DNA from: Gnetum montanum
Taxonomy: Eukaryota; Streptophyta; Gnetopsida; Gnetales; Gnetaceae
Assembly (NCBI GenBank): GCA_015680685.1
Contig: MNCI01006964.1
Span: 417,526-481,525, forward strand
Direction: 5' to 3'
Length of the DNA: 64,000 nucleotides
The first letter of the stretch is position 1. Each line of letters opens with the position of its first letter. Below are positions 1 to 12,327 of this stretch, in pieces. Both the position numbers and the translations under genes were made by a program. A model generated the notes under the pieces. The model saw only the letters and a program-made list of their open reading frames with translations, ran no database searches and was not told the origin of the DNA.

Positions 1-1680
1 TTTGAAAATACTATGCCTATTGTTTTATGTCTTCAATAATTGCTTTAGAAAATTTAAGTTATTCTATTTTTGCTAGTTTTCAAGTATAAGTATTAAACTG
101 AGAAATAACTTCTACTTCTACAAAATGTAGATTACACTCTAACAAAAGCAAGAAATAGGATGATTGAATATTCACCTTTAATTGATGAAGTAAAAATACT
201 TTATGTACTCTTTTAATAGCCTTCCAATTTTTTACATTAGGACTTGGTCTCTAAATTGTGCATCCATGTAATATAATAAGATAAATGACTATGTGAAAGA
301 TTTATTTTTTACCTTCCAAGCTAAAAATTTTAATGTTTTAAATTGTTTTGAATTGCATGGATATATTTTATTCCTCTTGCTATTTTTTCTTTAATACATT
401 TATCCTATATATAATTATTCACATATTGAAGACCCAAGTATCTCAAATAGTTCACAATTTATACATTCTAATAAACAAATTTAAAAGTATGCTATATGTT
501 TCTTGTATCCTATATCATGATTTTAGTTTTCTCTACTTTAACTTATAAACTAAAAGAAATGCAATTACACTAGTATTATTACTTTTTATTTATCATTTCC
601 ATCATGCTTAAGCTTAATTATGAATCCAAACTTACCTTTGATTAGAATAAACATTATATTAGTTTTGCTAATTTAGAAAGCTTAAGCTTTAAAATTATCA
701 ACAAAAATAACATAATGTAGTTCAACTTCATTAAAATCCTATGTCATCATCATAATTATCATACCAAATTTTAAATTTTTTTTAGTTTATATCTACAAAG
801 ACTCACTATGATCCTCTTAGATGTATTGGACTAATTTCAAAAATATTTTTATAAATTTTTTTCTGTTTACTTAGCATTCCCTTGTCACTTATGTTTTTAC
901 ATAATGTCATTCCACCTCATGAAAATGTAAGAGTTAAACTTTGCAAGTAACATTTTTATTATATGTATATTTTGATGAATAACTTGCAATCATACTTAAG
1001 GGTGGGAAGATCATTCTTTAATTTCTATTTTATTGATGCAACCAAGCCAAAGGAGAGAGATATATTTAAAATAATAAATATAGTAGATATGATGTCCATG
1101 AAAATATAAAAAATTATGTAATTTTCAACCATTTATCTAGCACCCCCAATTTTATCTTAATTCTTTTAATTAAATTACTTTGATTTCTATGTTTATCCCT
1201 TTCTTAATTATTTGTATTACCATGAATATCTTAATTTATCTTAGAATCCAAACTAGCAACTAGAACTAATCATTATGCTCTAAACATTTCATCAATTACA
1301 ACAAGAAAAAGGGATCAAGGGGCATGATAACGGGAAAAACAAATTAATCCTTAATGCAACAAGTAATACAACATTCTAAGAGATTCCAACAATTAGATTC
1401 TTCAATCTTCTACCATCATGTTGCATGAGTTACATTATCCTCCTACATCTAGTACTTGTACCTACTTCATCTACATGTACCATTATGTAGGAATAGTCAA
1501 TGCTCTCTAAGTAGTTAGATCTACCTTGTTGTCTCCTACAAGGCCTGACTAGAGTGGGTCATCATAGCTACAACAAATCATTAGATCATATAGTTGAATA
1601 CATTAACAAAGAACAGACTTACCATGCAAGACTCCTAAGTATCCTATCTAACACTAAATTGTTTTTTGGAGGCTCATAGC
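1..1680. other. AT-rich intergenic DNA, no gene recognised
   Basis: Strongly AT-rich sequence with short, unconvincing open frames. The longest (348-548, +) is a low-complexity Phe/Ile/Tyr-rich translation of AT-rich DNA. I see no retrotransposon domain, splice structure or RNA gene here. Confidence 0.5.
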
Positions 1681-1684
1681 CTAC

Positions 1685-2050
1685 CCAAAACTGCCCTCAT
1701 CATCAAACATCCTAAAACATCCTCATCCTTGATCTTGAATGATAGTATCTAGTGATTATGCTACTAAGTAACCTTGAAAATTTTGCATAGTCCTGTGGCC
1801 CAAGCAAGAAGTACCTGAAACCTAGATTGTATCATAAGGGCCACCAAAATCATATCTACTACTCCTTTTCAACTAGCATTAGACATTCCAAAATTTTCTT
1901 ATCATCTATTAGTCTCCAATGGTAGTATTCAATGGTTGTGCTACTAAGTAGCCTTGAGAGGTTTGCAGTAGTCTTGTGGTCTAGTAGGAAGTACCTGAAA
2001 CCTAGATTACATCATAGGAGTCATCATAATCACCTATACTGCCCCCTTAA
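1685..2050. repeat. Two-unit tandem duplication, period 180 bp
   Basis: Two diverged copies of one unit lie head to tail. The shared 20-mer beginning AAGTACCTGAAACC occurs at 1809 and again at 1989, exactly 180 bp apart. The block containing GCTACTAAGTA and CCTTG recurs at the same offset. The second unit ends just before LTR element A at 2059. Function unknown; it could be a short satellite remnant or a local duplication. Confidence 0.7.
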
Positions 2051-2058
2051 TAGCTAGG

Positions 2059-2923
2059 TGATGAATTGTGGTTTGCCAAGCCTCGATATTGAATCCTTGA
2101 TATTGGGTATGCGATATTGTAGCTTGGATAATGATATCGAATACACAATATTTTGATCCTTATGTACACCTATAAATATAACATTCAGGTGCACAGGAAG
2201 GGGGGAAGTTGGCAAGTCTTAGGGTAGAGTCTTTTTGTTAATTTTCAGTTAGTTTTTAGTTCTTTCCCTAGTGCATTCTTGTAGTGTGATGTTTGTAATT
2301 GTATGGAACCTTTGTTTGAGTGTGACGTACTTGGAAACCCACACAACCAATAATAAAGATCAAGATTACTCCATCATTGTAGCATTCAATTAGTTTTTAA
2401 TTGTTTAATTGTTTATTATTATTTATTATTTATTTAGTTAATATTTCTTTTATCATCATTTACTATTTCTATTGTTAAATGTGGGATGACTACATCTTAA
2501 TCATGAACATTTAAGTGTAACTACTTGATAACCGAGTAGTGTATCTAGTAGTGCTTTGAGTAATGTGCACTTGGTAATCCTAGAAGTAGTAAACAAAGTC
2601 CAAGATGCATATGGATGATTAAGGATAGATTCTCATCACACTTAAGCTAGTTTAGATTTTGTTCCTATTTCTTATTAGCTTAAATCAAGATTATTTTTCA
2701 TTGTCTCTAGGAGTAGCCTAGTGTTAGGAATCACATCATACACCTCAAGCTAGAATAAACCACATGTGACAAAGAAATTACTAGTCCAAGTGGGAAGACA
2801 GAGAACTATGATCAACATGTAACTATCTAGGTGCCACAACTAGTCCACCTGTGGAGCTCAATCGGATCATGCATAAATGCTCATATTTGTATGGTTGAGT
2901 GTAGGGTACGTTGCCACTCATCA
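2059..2923 (+). repeat. 5' LTR of element A
   Basis: 865 bp, alignable end to end with the LTR at 10384-11239. It starts TGATGAATTG and ends CACTCATCA. A TATA box lies at 2171-2178 and an AATAAA signal at 2352-2357. The 3' end resembles the ends of the B-family LTRs: both read through a GGTTGAG..TAGGG block just before the terminus. Confidence 0.88.
2171..2178 (+). promoter_or_regulatory. TATA box in element A 5' LTR
   Basis: TATAAATA within the LTR, followed about 180 bp downstream by AATAAA (2352-2357). The same pair occurs in the right LTR (TATAAATA at 10496-10503). This is the usual order of U3 promoter and R-region polyadenylation signal. Confidence 0.65.
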
Positions 2924-2943
2924 TTGGTGCCATTACCAAGGAT
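2924..2943 (+). other. Primer-binding site of element A, tRNA-Asp type (decayed)
   Basis: Directly after the LTR the sequence reads TTGGTGCCATTACCAAGGA. This matches the plant tRNA-Asp-complementary primer site TGGCGCCGTTGCCGGGGA except at C-to-T or G-to-A positions. That primer type is known from Athila-clade elements. Confidence 0.7.
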
Positions 2944-3055
2944 GGTTCTAGTTATTTAGATTAGTTACATCATCCAAGGTCGTTGTAATGAAGCATTAAC
3001 AATATATCTTTTAGAAAGAAACTAATTACAAATAAGTCACACATAATTCACAACA

Positions 3056-4934
3056 ATGTCTCTCGCACAAGACTATGATAATGCAATAACTAGCAAGGCA
3101 ATTCATTGGAGAACCAATGCAATGTATGAAAACGAAGAAGTATGGAGCACTCAATCTTATGTATGAGTCTCATATGTTCATGGACATCCCAACAATACTC
3201 AAGAAATCTTGTCATCAAACTTAGATACCTTTAGTGAGGATGGGACATCCCATAGAATGAGGGGGCTTGTAAGGCCTAGGACCTTCTCAATGGTTAGCAA
3301 GAGTACATCTGAGGATGACTGGGAGACATACAAAAGTCATTATGAGTCTTCCATTTCTTTCTCATCTTCTACTCCTTCGACATCAGGTTGTGACATGGAT
3401 GACCATCTCTCAAAGGGTCAGCATAGAAATAAAAATTGAACCCATGGGCAAAGTCAGGAATGCCAACATGAACAAAGAAAACACCGTCCCAACTCACAAA
3501 CTCATAACCTACTTAGTGATGATGAATCGCTACTAGTCACTAAGAGCCTAATGCATATACAAGAGGCTATTCAAATATCTTGCAGGCATTGCAAGGAAAG
3601 TTGTCTACCTAGGCTTGATTTAAACAACTTTTCCAAGTTTTTAGGAGGCTATGATTTAGATCTGCAACATCATTTACAAGCCTTCCATGATGCCTGTGCA
3701 TGGAAAAATATTGATAATGGGTGGAAAAGACTTAAGATATTTCCTATGACACTCGTTGGATGAGAAAAAGTATGGTATAGGTCTTTAAAACCAAAATCAA
3801 TTTGTTGTTGGTCGACAATGGTAGAACTCTTCAACGAAAGATATCAAACCTGTGCAAGAGTGTCAACCTTGAGGAGACAAATCCAAGAGTGGAAACAAGG
3901 GTAACATGGACCCTTGGACATAGCCTTAAAAAGTTATTACTCACTATTAAACAACTACCCAGGCCATGGGTTCTTCAAGGAAAGGCTAATGTGTGACATC
4001 ACGGATGGACTTTGTAATGAAATAAGGGAGACCCTAGGGATGTATGCCCTAGGTAAACTATATGAACTACGAACCCACTAATTCCAAGAGCTTATCAAGT
4101 AGGTAGTAGAAGAAGGAGAAATAGACAAATGGAAGAGTGTTGAAAGATCTCAACAGGAACAAAATCTCAAAATAACAAAGGTCCATGAAGAGGAGAAATC
4201 AACTCACCTCATGGAGGTGGAATCATCTTTGCCAATACTACAATCACTAGAGGAAATTGAGGCAAAGATAAATAAGATGATGGAATGGGTACATGAAAAA
4301 TGTGGAGAATATGCCAACATTATTAGAGGTGGAACCACACATGATCACTCTGATAGGCAGGACAAACGAAAGGATGCCAGATTAAGAAATAGGACAGAAC
4401 ACCACTCGACAATCAAAGAGAAGGATTGAAGAAAATAAGGATAGGAACTCAACTTCAAATCATAGGTATCAATGTGATGTGTGTCTGTATGATCACCTTG
4501 AAAGTTAATGCCCAGTATTCTCACATTTACATGAGCATTGGAAAGACATGTTACATCCAGATTTTGTATAGAAATATCGTGTCCAAATGCAGTGGCAAAA
4601 TTCCCAATCATGTGGGAGGCCACCGCCAAACAAACCACACCCTTCGTATACCTCGACACCAAATTTTTATTATGTTCAACACCCTGTTTCTCCAACTAGA
4701 TCAATGTCCTCTACTTCACCTCATCATTATCATTCTCCTGAGTACTATCAACCCATGTCCTCTCCAACAAGATCACCACCTCATGTTCCTTACACTTCTC
4801 CTCACCCTCAATATTCTCATCCTTCACCTCCTTCTACATCACCACCAATTATGCCAGAATATTCTACACCACAGTACCAACCCATGAATGTTACTTGTGC
4901 TGCTACTGTCAAGAGTAGTGGAGGTCCTCCATAA
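3056..4934 (+). pseudogene. Element A gag (decayed)
   Basis: Gag, the structural protein of the retrotransposon particle. Reading starts at ATG 3056-3058 (MSLAQ), 132 bp after the LTR. The frame is broken by a TGA near 3163 and later by stops and frame changes. At 3551-3763 a gag-core-like segment carries HLQAFHDACA followed by a WKRLK..P.TL block, then WYRSL in the next open stretch. The same HLQAFHDACA block appears in element B gag on the - strand near 22.65 kb, so the two are homologous. A Pro/Ser/Tyr-rich low-complexity tail lies at 4587-4934. No intact zinc knuckle was found. Confidence 0.7.
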
Positions 4935-7396
4935 CATTGAAAGCATCCTTTCTTTAGGCATGAGCATAGAAAGAGATAGCACGGTTCTAAAACTACTGCA
5001 TCAACAAAATCAGAATAAGTCTAGCATTGTGATGCATCTTCCCCCTCAAACTCAATGCCTCCTGTTACCTCATCTAGGCCATCAATTAATGCTCCAACAA
5101 CCATGCGACCTAATGGATATAACAACATAGGAAGACATATCGATCCTTGCATGCCATCTTATGATCATAGGTGCCATAGTGGGTTGGCTCCTTATCACAT
5201 GACCACATCTTATAATCTTCCCCACTATGCCTACTTCAATCGAGTGTGCGAACCCCAATTTGGGTACATCCCTGCCACCACATAAAAAGACACCCAATGG
5301 TTTGGATATGACTAGACCCTAATATTTTTAACATGCCTGGATCCAAATTTTTCATTTATTAATTCTAGCCATACTCAAGGGTTTAGTCATGGGGGATACC
5401 CCCCATTCTAATAAGGAGAATTAGTAAATGTTTTTCCTTTTCTTTGATTTTCCAATTTTTTGTTTTCCAGTTTTTCACTTTTCAAATTGTTGTTTTTACC
5501 TTTTTGTGGGTAATCTTATTGGTGAATAAAATACTCATGTGACTCATCAGTTGAGGTATTGTTCTATGCTATCAAGTCTCAAGGGACTAATTATTTGGAC
5601 AGTGAGCCCCACAACATCCACCCACTCATTCTATTAATAGGAGGTTCTACTTTGGGTATGATGATATTCTTTTCATCATTAAAACTTAAAGTAACTTTGT
5701 ACTCATTATGCCCAGGGCAAAAAATGATGAACTAAGAGGGAATGGCTAGGGTGTGACATTAAGGGGATTTGTGGATTTTCTTTGGTAACATCTATAGATG
5801 CAAGCATGTAGCTTGGTTGTACTAAAATCCTTGTAGATCTTACAAAAAATGGAAGTAAGAGTAATAAAGGCACTCAATAAAGAAACTCAATGCTATTCTG
5901 GAGGGTTCCACTAGAAAGACATGCACCCATGCCTGAAGGTTGGCAGCTTCTCTAGAACACTTTTGGAAAAGACAAAGTGCCAAAGTGGCCAAACAAAGAA
6001 AAGCAAAGAAAGAAAAAATGACCATAAAGAAAAAAATCAATCAAGTAGAACATGCTACAAAGAAATTTCAAATCACTCCTACCTTAGAAAAAATGCCAAG
6101 TGATCATACGCTTTGCTGTCATGGTATTCTTATGGTTGTCCATCATTGGATGAAACAATGTGATGTCATTGATCAAAGGCATGGACTTGATCTTGATTTT
6201 GGAGTGAAAGGTTAATGAGACATTAATCATGCCCAACACTCAAGATTCATTATGCCCAAGGTTAGTTACCTCATGTCCCAATTTTAGCAGTCCCTTCTAT
6301 GATTTTTTTCACCCCGCTATCCAAGTATTTTTTGACTTGTACCTTGTGTGGCATAGAACTCATACCTCATCATGGTGGTATTTAACATATGTGTGTTTTG
6401 TTGCACTAGTGCAGATTGAATTTAACCCTTTTAGTGCTTATGGAAATTTTAAGGTGTGGTTACGTAAGGGCATGATAGGTAGGAACCTACTTCGGGGAGG
6501 ACCCACTTACATAACTTTCATAATTTGCACTCATTACACATCACCACATCATCTTATACCCTCTAAGTACTGCATTGTTGAAGTTATCCTTTTTTTTATC
6601 ATCATTTTAATTCAAATGTTCTTGTGCACCACTACATGTATTTTTCCCTCACCCTATTCACGAACTTCATTGTCAAATTCCACTTCAGTATGCTTTTGGT
6701 ACCTTTAGGTTTTCTCAACATTATCCTAGATCTTTCAAATTTACCTTAAATCCTTCATTTTTTGCCTTGGAAATTTGAAAATTTATCAATTTTTCCAAGT
6801 ACCCTATTTTAGAAGGGATGTGATATTAGGTACCCAGAATCGGGTCCGTGCTAGCGCGTACACGATATCATGTCTATAAAATCTATATATATGGACCCCA
6901 TGCGTGTCAATGTCATTTTCCACTATTTATGTGAGGGGAGTTATTGCAATTTTCTTTCATGAATTCTCATGCTCTAAGCACCTATCATTCAAACATCAAT
7001 ATCTTACTCAATAACGCTTTGATTATTGTTCTGATTGAACTTGCTTAAATCTAGAGTGTTTAGCTTAGTTGTGGGGGAAGGGTATGATCCAACTTGCACA
7101 TAGTTTTTTCAAAATTTGTTATTGCCCAAAGGATGTCATAAGGGGTAAGTGACCTTAAGAAATTCTAATAATGTATGCCAAATTAATTTTATTTCTTCAC
7201 CTAGACCATGCAAATTATTTTTTGGAGTCACCTAATCAAATTGGACCTAATATCAAAACTTTTAGGGGAATTTTTGTAAACATTTCTAACTTTGAAATCA
7301 CACTAGGCAAGAAATGAATTTATTAAAGGTAATGAGTAAGGTATAAATCAAATTTTGTAAATGGCCTTACTAATATTTGATCCTATGTGATTGCAG
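4935..7396 (+). other. Non-coding interior of element A between gag and second ORF
   Basis: Where pol would be expected, no RT, RNase H, integrase or protease motif is visible in any frame. Open frames at 5055-5285 and 6229-6708 are short and unrecognised. A polypurine-like GGGGGATACCCCCC palindrome lies near 5391. A small CpG-rich patch (about 6840-6870) precedes a TATA-like CTATAAAATC (about 6875) and an AT run. The interval ends with a splice-acceptor-like TTGCAG directly before the ATG of the next ORF. Confidence 0.55.
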
Positions 7397-10033
7397 ATGG
7401 CCCCTAAATGAGGATAACAAGGAGGACCCTCTCAAGGTGCATCCAAACAGCCAAGGAAAGGCAGAGGCCAAGTGCCTTCCAAAGAACATGTAGATCAGGA
7501 GGCACAATCATTCAACATTCATCAAGAACCTCTTGTTACTACACAATCTAGGCATGTTGAAGGTGGACAAGGTAGGGCACCTAAATAGGGAGAACATCTC
7601 ACATTGTCTCTGAAATGTATTCAGGAAATTCAAGAAAGGTCCATGTCAGCAACAGTGATTTTTAACTCAATTTTGGAGTTTTTACCAAATTTTCCCCTAA
7701 GTCAATTAGATATCAACTTAAAGGGTCTTTATTGTGGCATGTTCTCTCAAAGAGTGGTGATTGGTACTTGGTGAAGACATACCAATTTTAGCATAACAAG
7801 GAAGAAAGCACCACATTGATATTGGTGGGATTTTAGTAGATTTCTCTACCAAGGCCATTTCAGAAGTTTTGAACCTTTTGAATACAGGGCCCAAGGTTGC
7901 TCACCTATCCACTTACTCAGATGATAATGCATGGAAAATATGGTTAAAAAAGATGTATGGTAAGGAGGATAAAACATAGGGAGAGCTCACATTTGAAGAG
8001 AGGATTTATTTTAAAATTGGCACCTATCACATTTTCCCAAAAAAAGAACTAGATAGGATTTCTACCTATGCAGCTAGAGGAAGTGCCATCTTGATGGGCA
8101 AGGTTGATGCCAACTTGCCCTATCTATATCTCATAGAAATTTTAAGGTGGTTTGAATAACGTAAGATAGGGAAGTTTGCATTGCCTTTTCCCTACATAAT
8201 CAGGAAGCTATACTGACATGCTAGAATTCTGGGGTACACCAATGACATCCCTAGAAAGGCTTAAAATGCCTCATTTACTAAATTACTGAAGCCACCAACA
8301 CCAAGGAAAGATGCTGGTGAGACACTGGAGCCTGAGCAAGAGCAGATGGTTGGGCCCACTCTACTTTAAACAACTGGACCTAGCAAACTTCCAGACACAA
8401 GGCCTAGTCAACAATAGGAAGCAGGGCCTAATACACAACCCACAAGCCTACAAGACCAACTGCCATCACTGCTGCAAGACTATCGATCGTCGATGAGCCA
8501 TCTCCAGGCCATCACTGAATCAGTCAGTTGGGGAAGTCATGATGAGTTAAATCTTTTCATGATCATTGATGATATCGTACAACCCATAGTATCAATTGAT
8601 CATGCATGGGATGAGGTTTTTATTCAAATAGGAGGAGGGGAATCACACTGGTCACAACAGATCTCTAGAAATGCTACATCTTTCAAGTGTAATTAGAAAC
8701 TAGTAAAGGCACCATAGTAGTGGTTATGCAACACTAGGATGTAGTAGGAGTAGTAGAAGTGGTTGCAGACCAAATCAAAGAATCATTCAATGTCCCTATT
8801 GTGACACTAATAGATCTTACAAGAGCACACGATGCTCAAACCTTGGTTGGTCCCTTGATGACTCCTACAGATCATGAGGATTTTTTGGATCGGTTGCTGT
8901 AGATAGGACAAGTGGTGAAGTCCTTATTTGACATCCCTCAAGATGTCATAGAAACATAGTCAGACATCATCTTCATAAAAGGAAAGTTGGTCATGTTAGA
9001 GGTTAGGGTTGAACATGCAAAGAAGGAGTTGAAAAGACTCCAAGAGAAGTTCGTTACCCTACAAGTTACACAGTAGGATCCATTCCAATTCATCCTTGCA
9101 GACTAACTAGAGTCATTTTAGATGGAGTAGCTCAATAAATTATTAGAAGAGAATAAAAGGATGGTAGGGGAAAAGGAGAAGGCTGATTGGGATGCTTTAA
9201 AAGCACAAGCTCAAACGTATGCACATGCCAAAGCACTCAACGCCTTATAAGAAGAAAATAAACACCTTACCATCGAAAATCTCTAGTTGACCACAATAGA
9301 AAAATAGAAGAATGTTCTCAAGTATAATTTTTAGAAAATGCAAGAACAATTAATAAGGATCAACTAGGACATGAATCGCTTGACCAAGGAAAATAGAACC
9401 CTCTTAATGGAGGAGGTGTGTGTGATCCATCAGAAGACAGCTATTGAAATAAGCATGTGGCAGAATGAGGCTAAGTGACATGAGAAGCTAAAGGAGCATT
9501 TCAAAGATCAAGTGGGGATGTACAGGTAGACAATTGAGAAAGAAATCCATATGGCCAAAGCCTATATAAACACTCTTAGTGCCCAGAATGCTGAGTGGCA
9601 GGCCATATTGGATACTTATACCTCTACCCACCAAGTAGAATTAAAGTGCTGGGACATGCAGATACAATATCTCACTAAGTACATGGAGTTGGCAAACCTA
9701 CGGTATGCCAACTTGGCCATGTTGTTAGTAGGATGCCCGAGGATAGAATTGAAGAAGTAGGTAATAGCCACCTATGCCAAGTATGAAGTAGAATTTGCGG
9801 AACATGAAAAAATGCTACAGAAATTAGAGGTAGAAAATTCTGAATTAGAGGTGGTCAATACTAGCTACCAAGGGTTAAAAGATGTTATGAAATATTTGGC
9901 TCGACAGATCATGGATTACCAAGAATGTAGAGGCAAATCTAGAGCTTATGAGGAGGAATGACGGTTGTTTACAGCTTGGTATGTTAAAGCCAATCAGATG
10001 TTTCTGCAACTACTGTGCCCATGGAAGTCCTAA
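7397..10033 (+). pseudogene. Element A second ORF: long coiled-coil protein, unknown or env-like position
   Basis: Candidate ORF of about 878 codons from ATG 7397-7399 to TAA 10031-10033. The ATG directly follows a good acceptor (TGATTGCAG), suggesting expression from a spliced RNA. The start (to about 7770) and the end (about 8700-10033) share one frame; the middle has shifted frames and many stops. The C-terminal 1 kb is Glu/Lys/Leu-rich with heptad-like spacing and reads as a long coiled coil. Many stops are TAG where CAG would fit, as expected after CHG deamination. Its place just before the 3' LTR is where Athila elements carry an env-like ORF, but I see no convincing transmembrane segment or fusion peptide. 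Function not assigned. Confidence 0.5.
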
Positions 10034-10383
10034 CTCCATTAAATATTGGAACATCAGCATGGATGGCACATGATCCCTGGACCAAAGAAGAAAATCTTCA
10101 GGTGCTCCTCTAGAGACATTCATTTCCAAAACTTGGAGCACAAGATAAGGGGAAGAGGACCATGGAGGAGCTAATGCCGCTAGGAACCACATGAGTTCCA
10201 ATAATTTTGTCTTTTGTATTCTGCGTTTGTGTCCCACTTTTATTTTTTTTAATTCCACACTGTGACATGAAGTAATTCATACTTAGTCAATAATCCCATA
10301 CCTATCCACAATGTAATCAAAGAAACTCATTCTCATTTTGATTATTTGACTCAAGGATGAGTTCTTATTTAGTCATGGGGGTA
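10034..10383 (+). other. Element A 3' UTR and polypurine tract
   Basis: Untranslated tail of element A. A short purine-rich tract, CATGGGGGTA (10374-10383), abuts the right LTR and is the likely plus-strand primer. Confidence 0.65.
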
Positions 10384-11239
10384 TGATGAATCGTGGTTTG
10401 CCAGGCCCTAATATCAGATCCTTGATATTGAGTATGCAATATCATAGCCTGGATAATGATATCAAATACATGATATCATGATTCTTGTATAGGCCTATAA
10501 ATATAGCATTCAGGTGCACAGGAAGAGGGGAAGTTGGCAAGTCTTACGGTAGAGTCTTTTTGTTAGTTTTTAGTTCTTTGCCTAGTGCATGTCCACAGTG
10601 TGATGTTTGTAATTGTATGAAACCTTTGTTTGAGTGTGACGTACTTAGACACATACACAACTGGAAATAAAGATCAAGATTACTGCATCATTGTAGCATT
10701 CACTTAGTTTTTAATTGTTTAATTTGTGATTATTATTTGTTATTTTCTTAGTTAATATTTCTTTTATCGTCAGTTACTATTTCTGTTGTTAAATGTTGAA
10801 TGAGTACATCTTAATCATAGACATTGAAGCGTAACTACTTGGTAACCCAGTAACATATCTAGTAGTGCTTCAAGTAATGTGCGCTTGGTAATCCCAGAAG
10901 TAGTATATGAAGTCCAAGATGTATATGGATGATTAAGGATGGATGCTCATTGCACTTAGGATAGTTTAGATTTTGTTTCCTATTGCTTATTAGCTTAAAT
11001 AAAGATTATTTTTCATTGTCTCTAGGAGTAGCCTAGTGTTAGGAATCACATCATACACCTCACACTAGACTAAACCATACATGACAAAGCAATAACTAGT
11101 CCAGGTGGGAAGACAACGAACTGCAATTAACGTGTAACTATCTAGATGCCACAACTAGTTCATCTATGGAGTTTGACCGGATCATGCATACATGCTCGTA
11201 TTCGTATGGTTGAGCATAGTGGTATGTCATTGCTCATTA
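10384..11239 (+). repeat. 3' LTR of element A
   Basis: 856-bp partner of 2059-2923. It starts TGATGAATCG. The expected terminal TCATCA is decayed to TCATTA at 11234-11239. TATA box at 10496-10503. Confidence 0.85.
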
Positions 11240-11244
11240 CTGGG

Positions 11245-12322
11245 TAACCTGTTGACTATAATCTTGAGCCTAATTTCACTTTTCTCCTAGACCAACTAGG
11301 TCTGAGTCTTATTTAGGATTGAAAGCTCCTTAAAACCTACAAGAATTACATGTGCATGTTAACTTCCAAGGCACCTAAGTCAACCTCACATGTATCCCAT
11401 ACCACATTAAGACTAACCATTGCTAATTCTCTACTCAAGCTCGTATGTATCCCATACCATGTCAAGACTTTTTGATGCTATTAAAGTAATGTCAATTGCA
11501 TCTTTTGCAGCTTTTGCTACATTTAATCATTAGTATCCAACAAGATATAATAGCTAAGATAGCTATAGATATCATTAGACTCAAAAAAGCATCAAGAAGA
11601 AACATTAGCATTAGATCTAAGAGTAAGTATCAGACAAAAAACACATCTGCTACCTTATTGAATCAACAAGATATTCCCTATTGATGAACAAGCCTCTCAA
11701 GATCCAAAGTATAAAGCACTAACAAACTTACGATAAAAAAGACATGAAAAAAAAATAATGGTTGAGAGAGAAACCCATAAGCTACTTATAAAGGCTAAAA
11801 TGCATATTCTTGTACATGCCTTTTAGAAAGTTCTAACCAAAGACTTATTAAATGTTATAGATTCAAGATGAAGATAAACATCATCTTTAGTCAAGATAAA
11901 GATAAACATCATCTTTAGTAGGCCCAGTCATCCTGTCCTTATCCAAAGAAAACAAGGTTAGCATCAAAAGATGATAATCAATAAATAGAAAATAATATAA
12001 AAATATAAAATTTCATATTAACCACAGCTATAAGAAAGTGAGACTTATTAAGTAAAAATCATATGTGGAGGATCTAAAGCCAAATTAACCAATAATTAAG
12101 TCTCATGGAGCATAAACTATTAATGACATCTTATGCCACTAAAAATAATGATCATGTGATTATAAAGTCTCATGACAAACATCATCATAAAGGAGTGAGA
12201 CTCTTTAATAGAAAATCAAAGTATAGTTACACTAATTATTAAGTCTCACACCAAAATGCTAAATAATGACAAAATATTGCATGCCATAGATAAACCAAAA
12301 GGGAAAAACCCTTCATTTAACC
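11245..12322. other. Spacer between elements A and B, nothing recognised
   Basis: AT-rich sequence without a supported gene. A short direct duplication of an AAGATAAACATCATCTTTAG block occurs at about 11861-11917. The 62-residue open frame at 11496-11684 has no recognisable features. Confidence 0.45.
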
Positions 12323-12327
12323 AAATT

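Larger units (their letters stand above)
2059..11239 (+). mobile_element. LTR retrotransposon A: gag plus second ORF, no pol (non-autonomous)
   Basis: About 9.2 kb bounded by two direct LTRs (2059-2923 and 10384-11239) with TGATGA...TCATCA-type ends. The flanking 5-mers are CTAGG (2054-2058) and CTGGG (11240-11244), a target duplication with one change. Orientation is +, from the TATA box, primer site after the left LTR and polypurine tract before the right LTR. It carries a decayed gag and a long 3' ORF with coiled-coil character. I found no RT, RNase H or integrase, so it would depend on a partner element. The primer site, LTR ends and gag are related to element B (12328-24782), a plausible helper family. 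The classification is inference. Confidence 0.88.
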
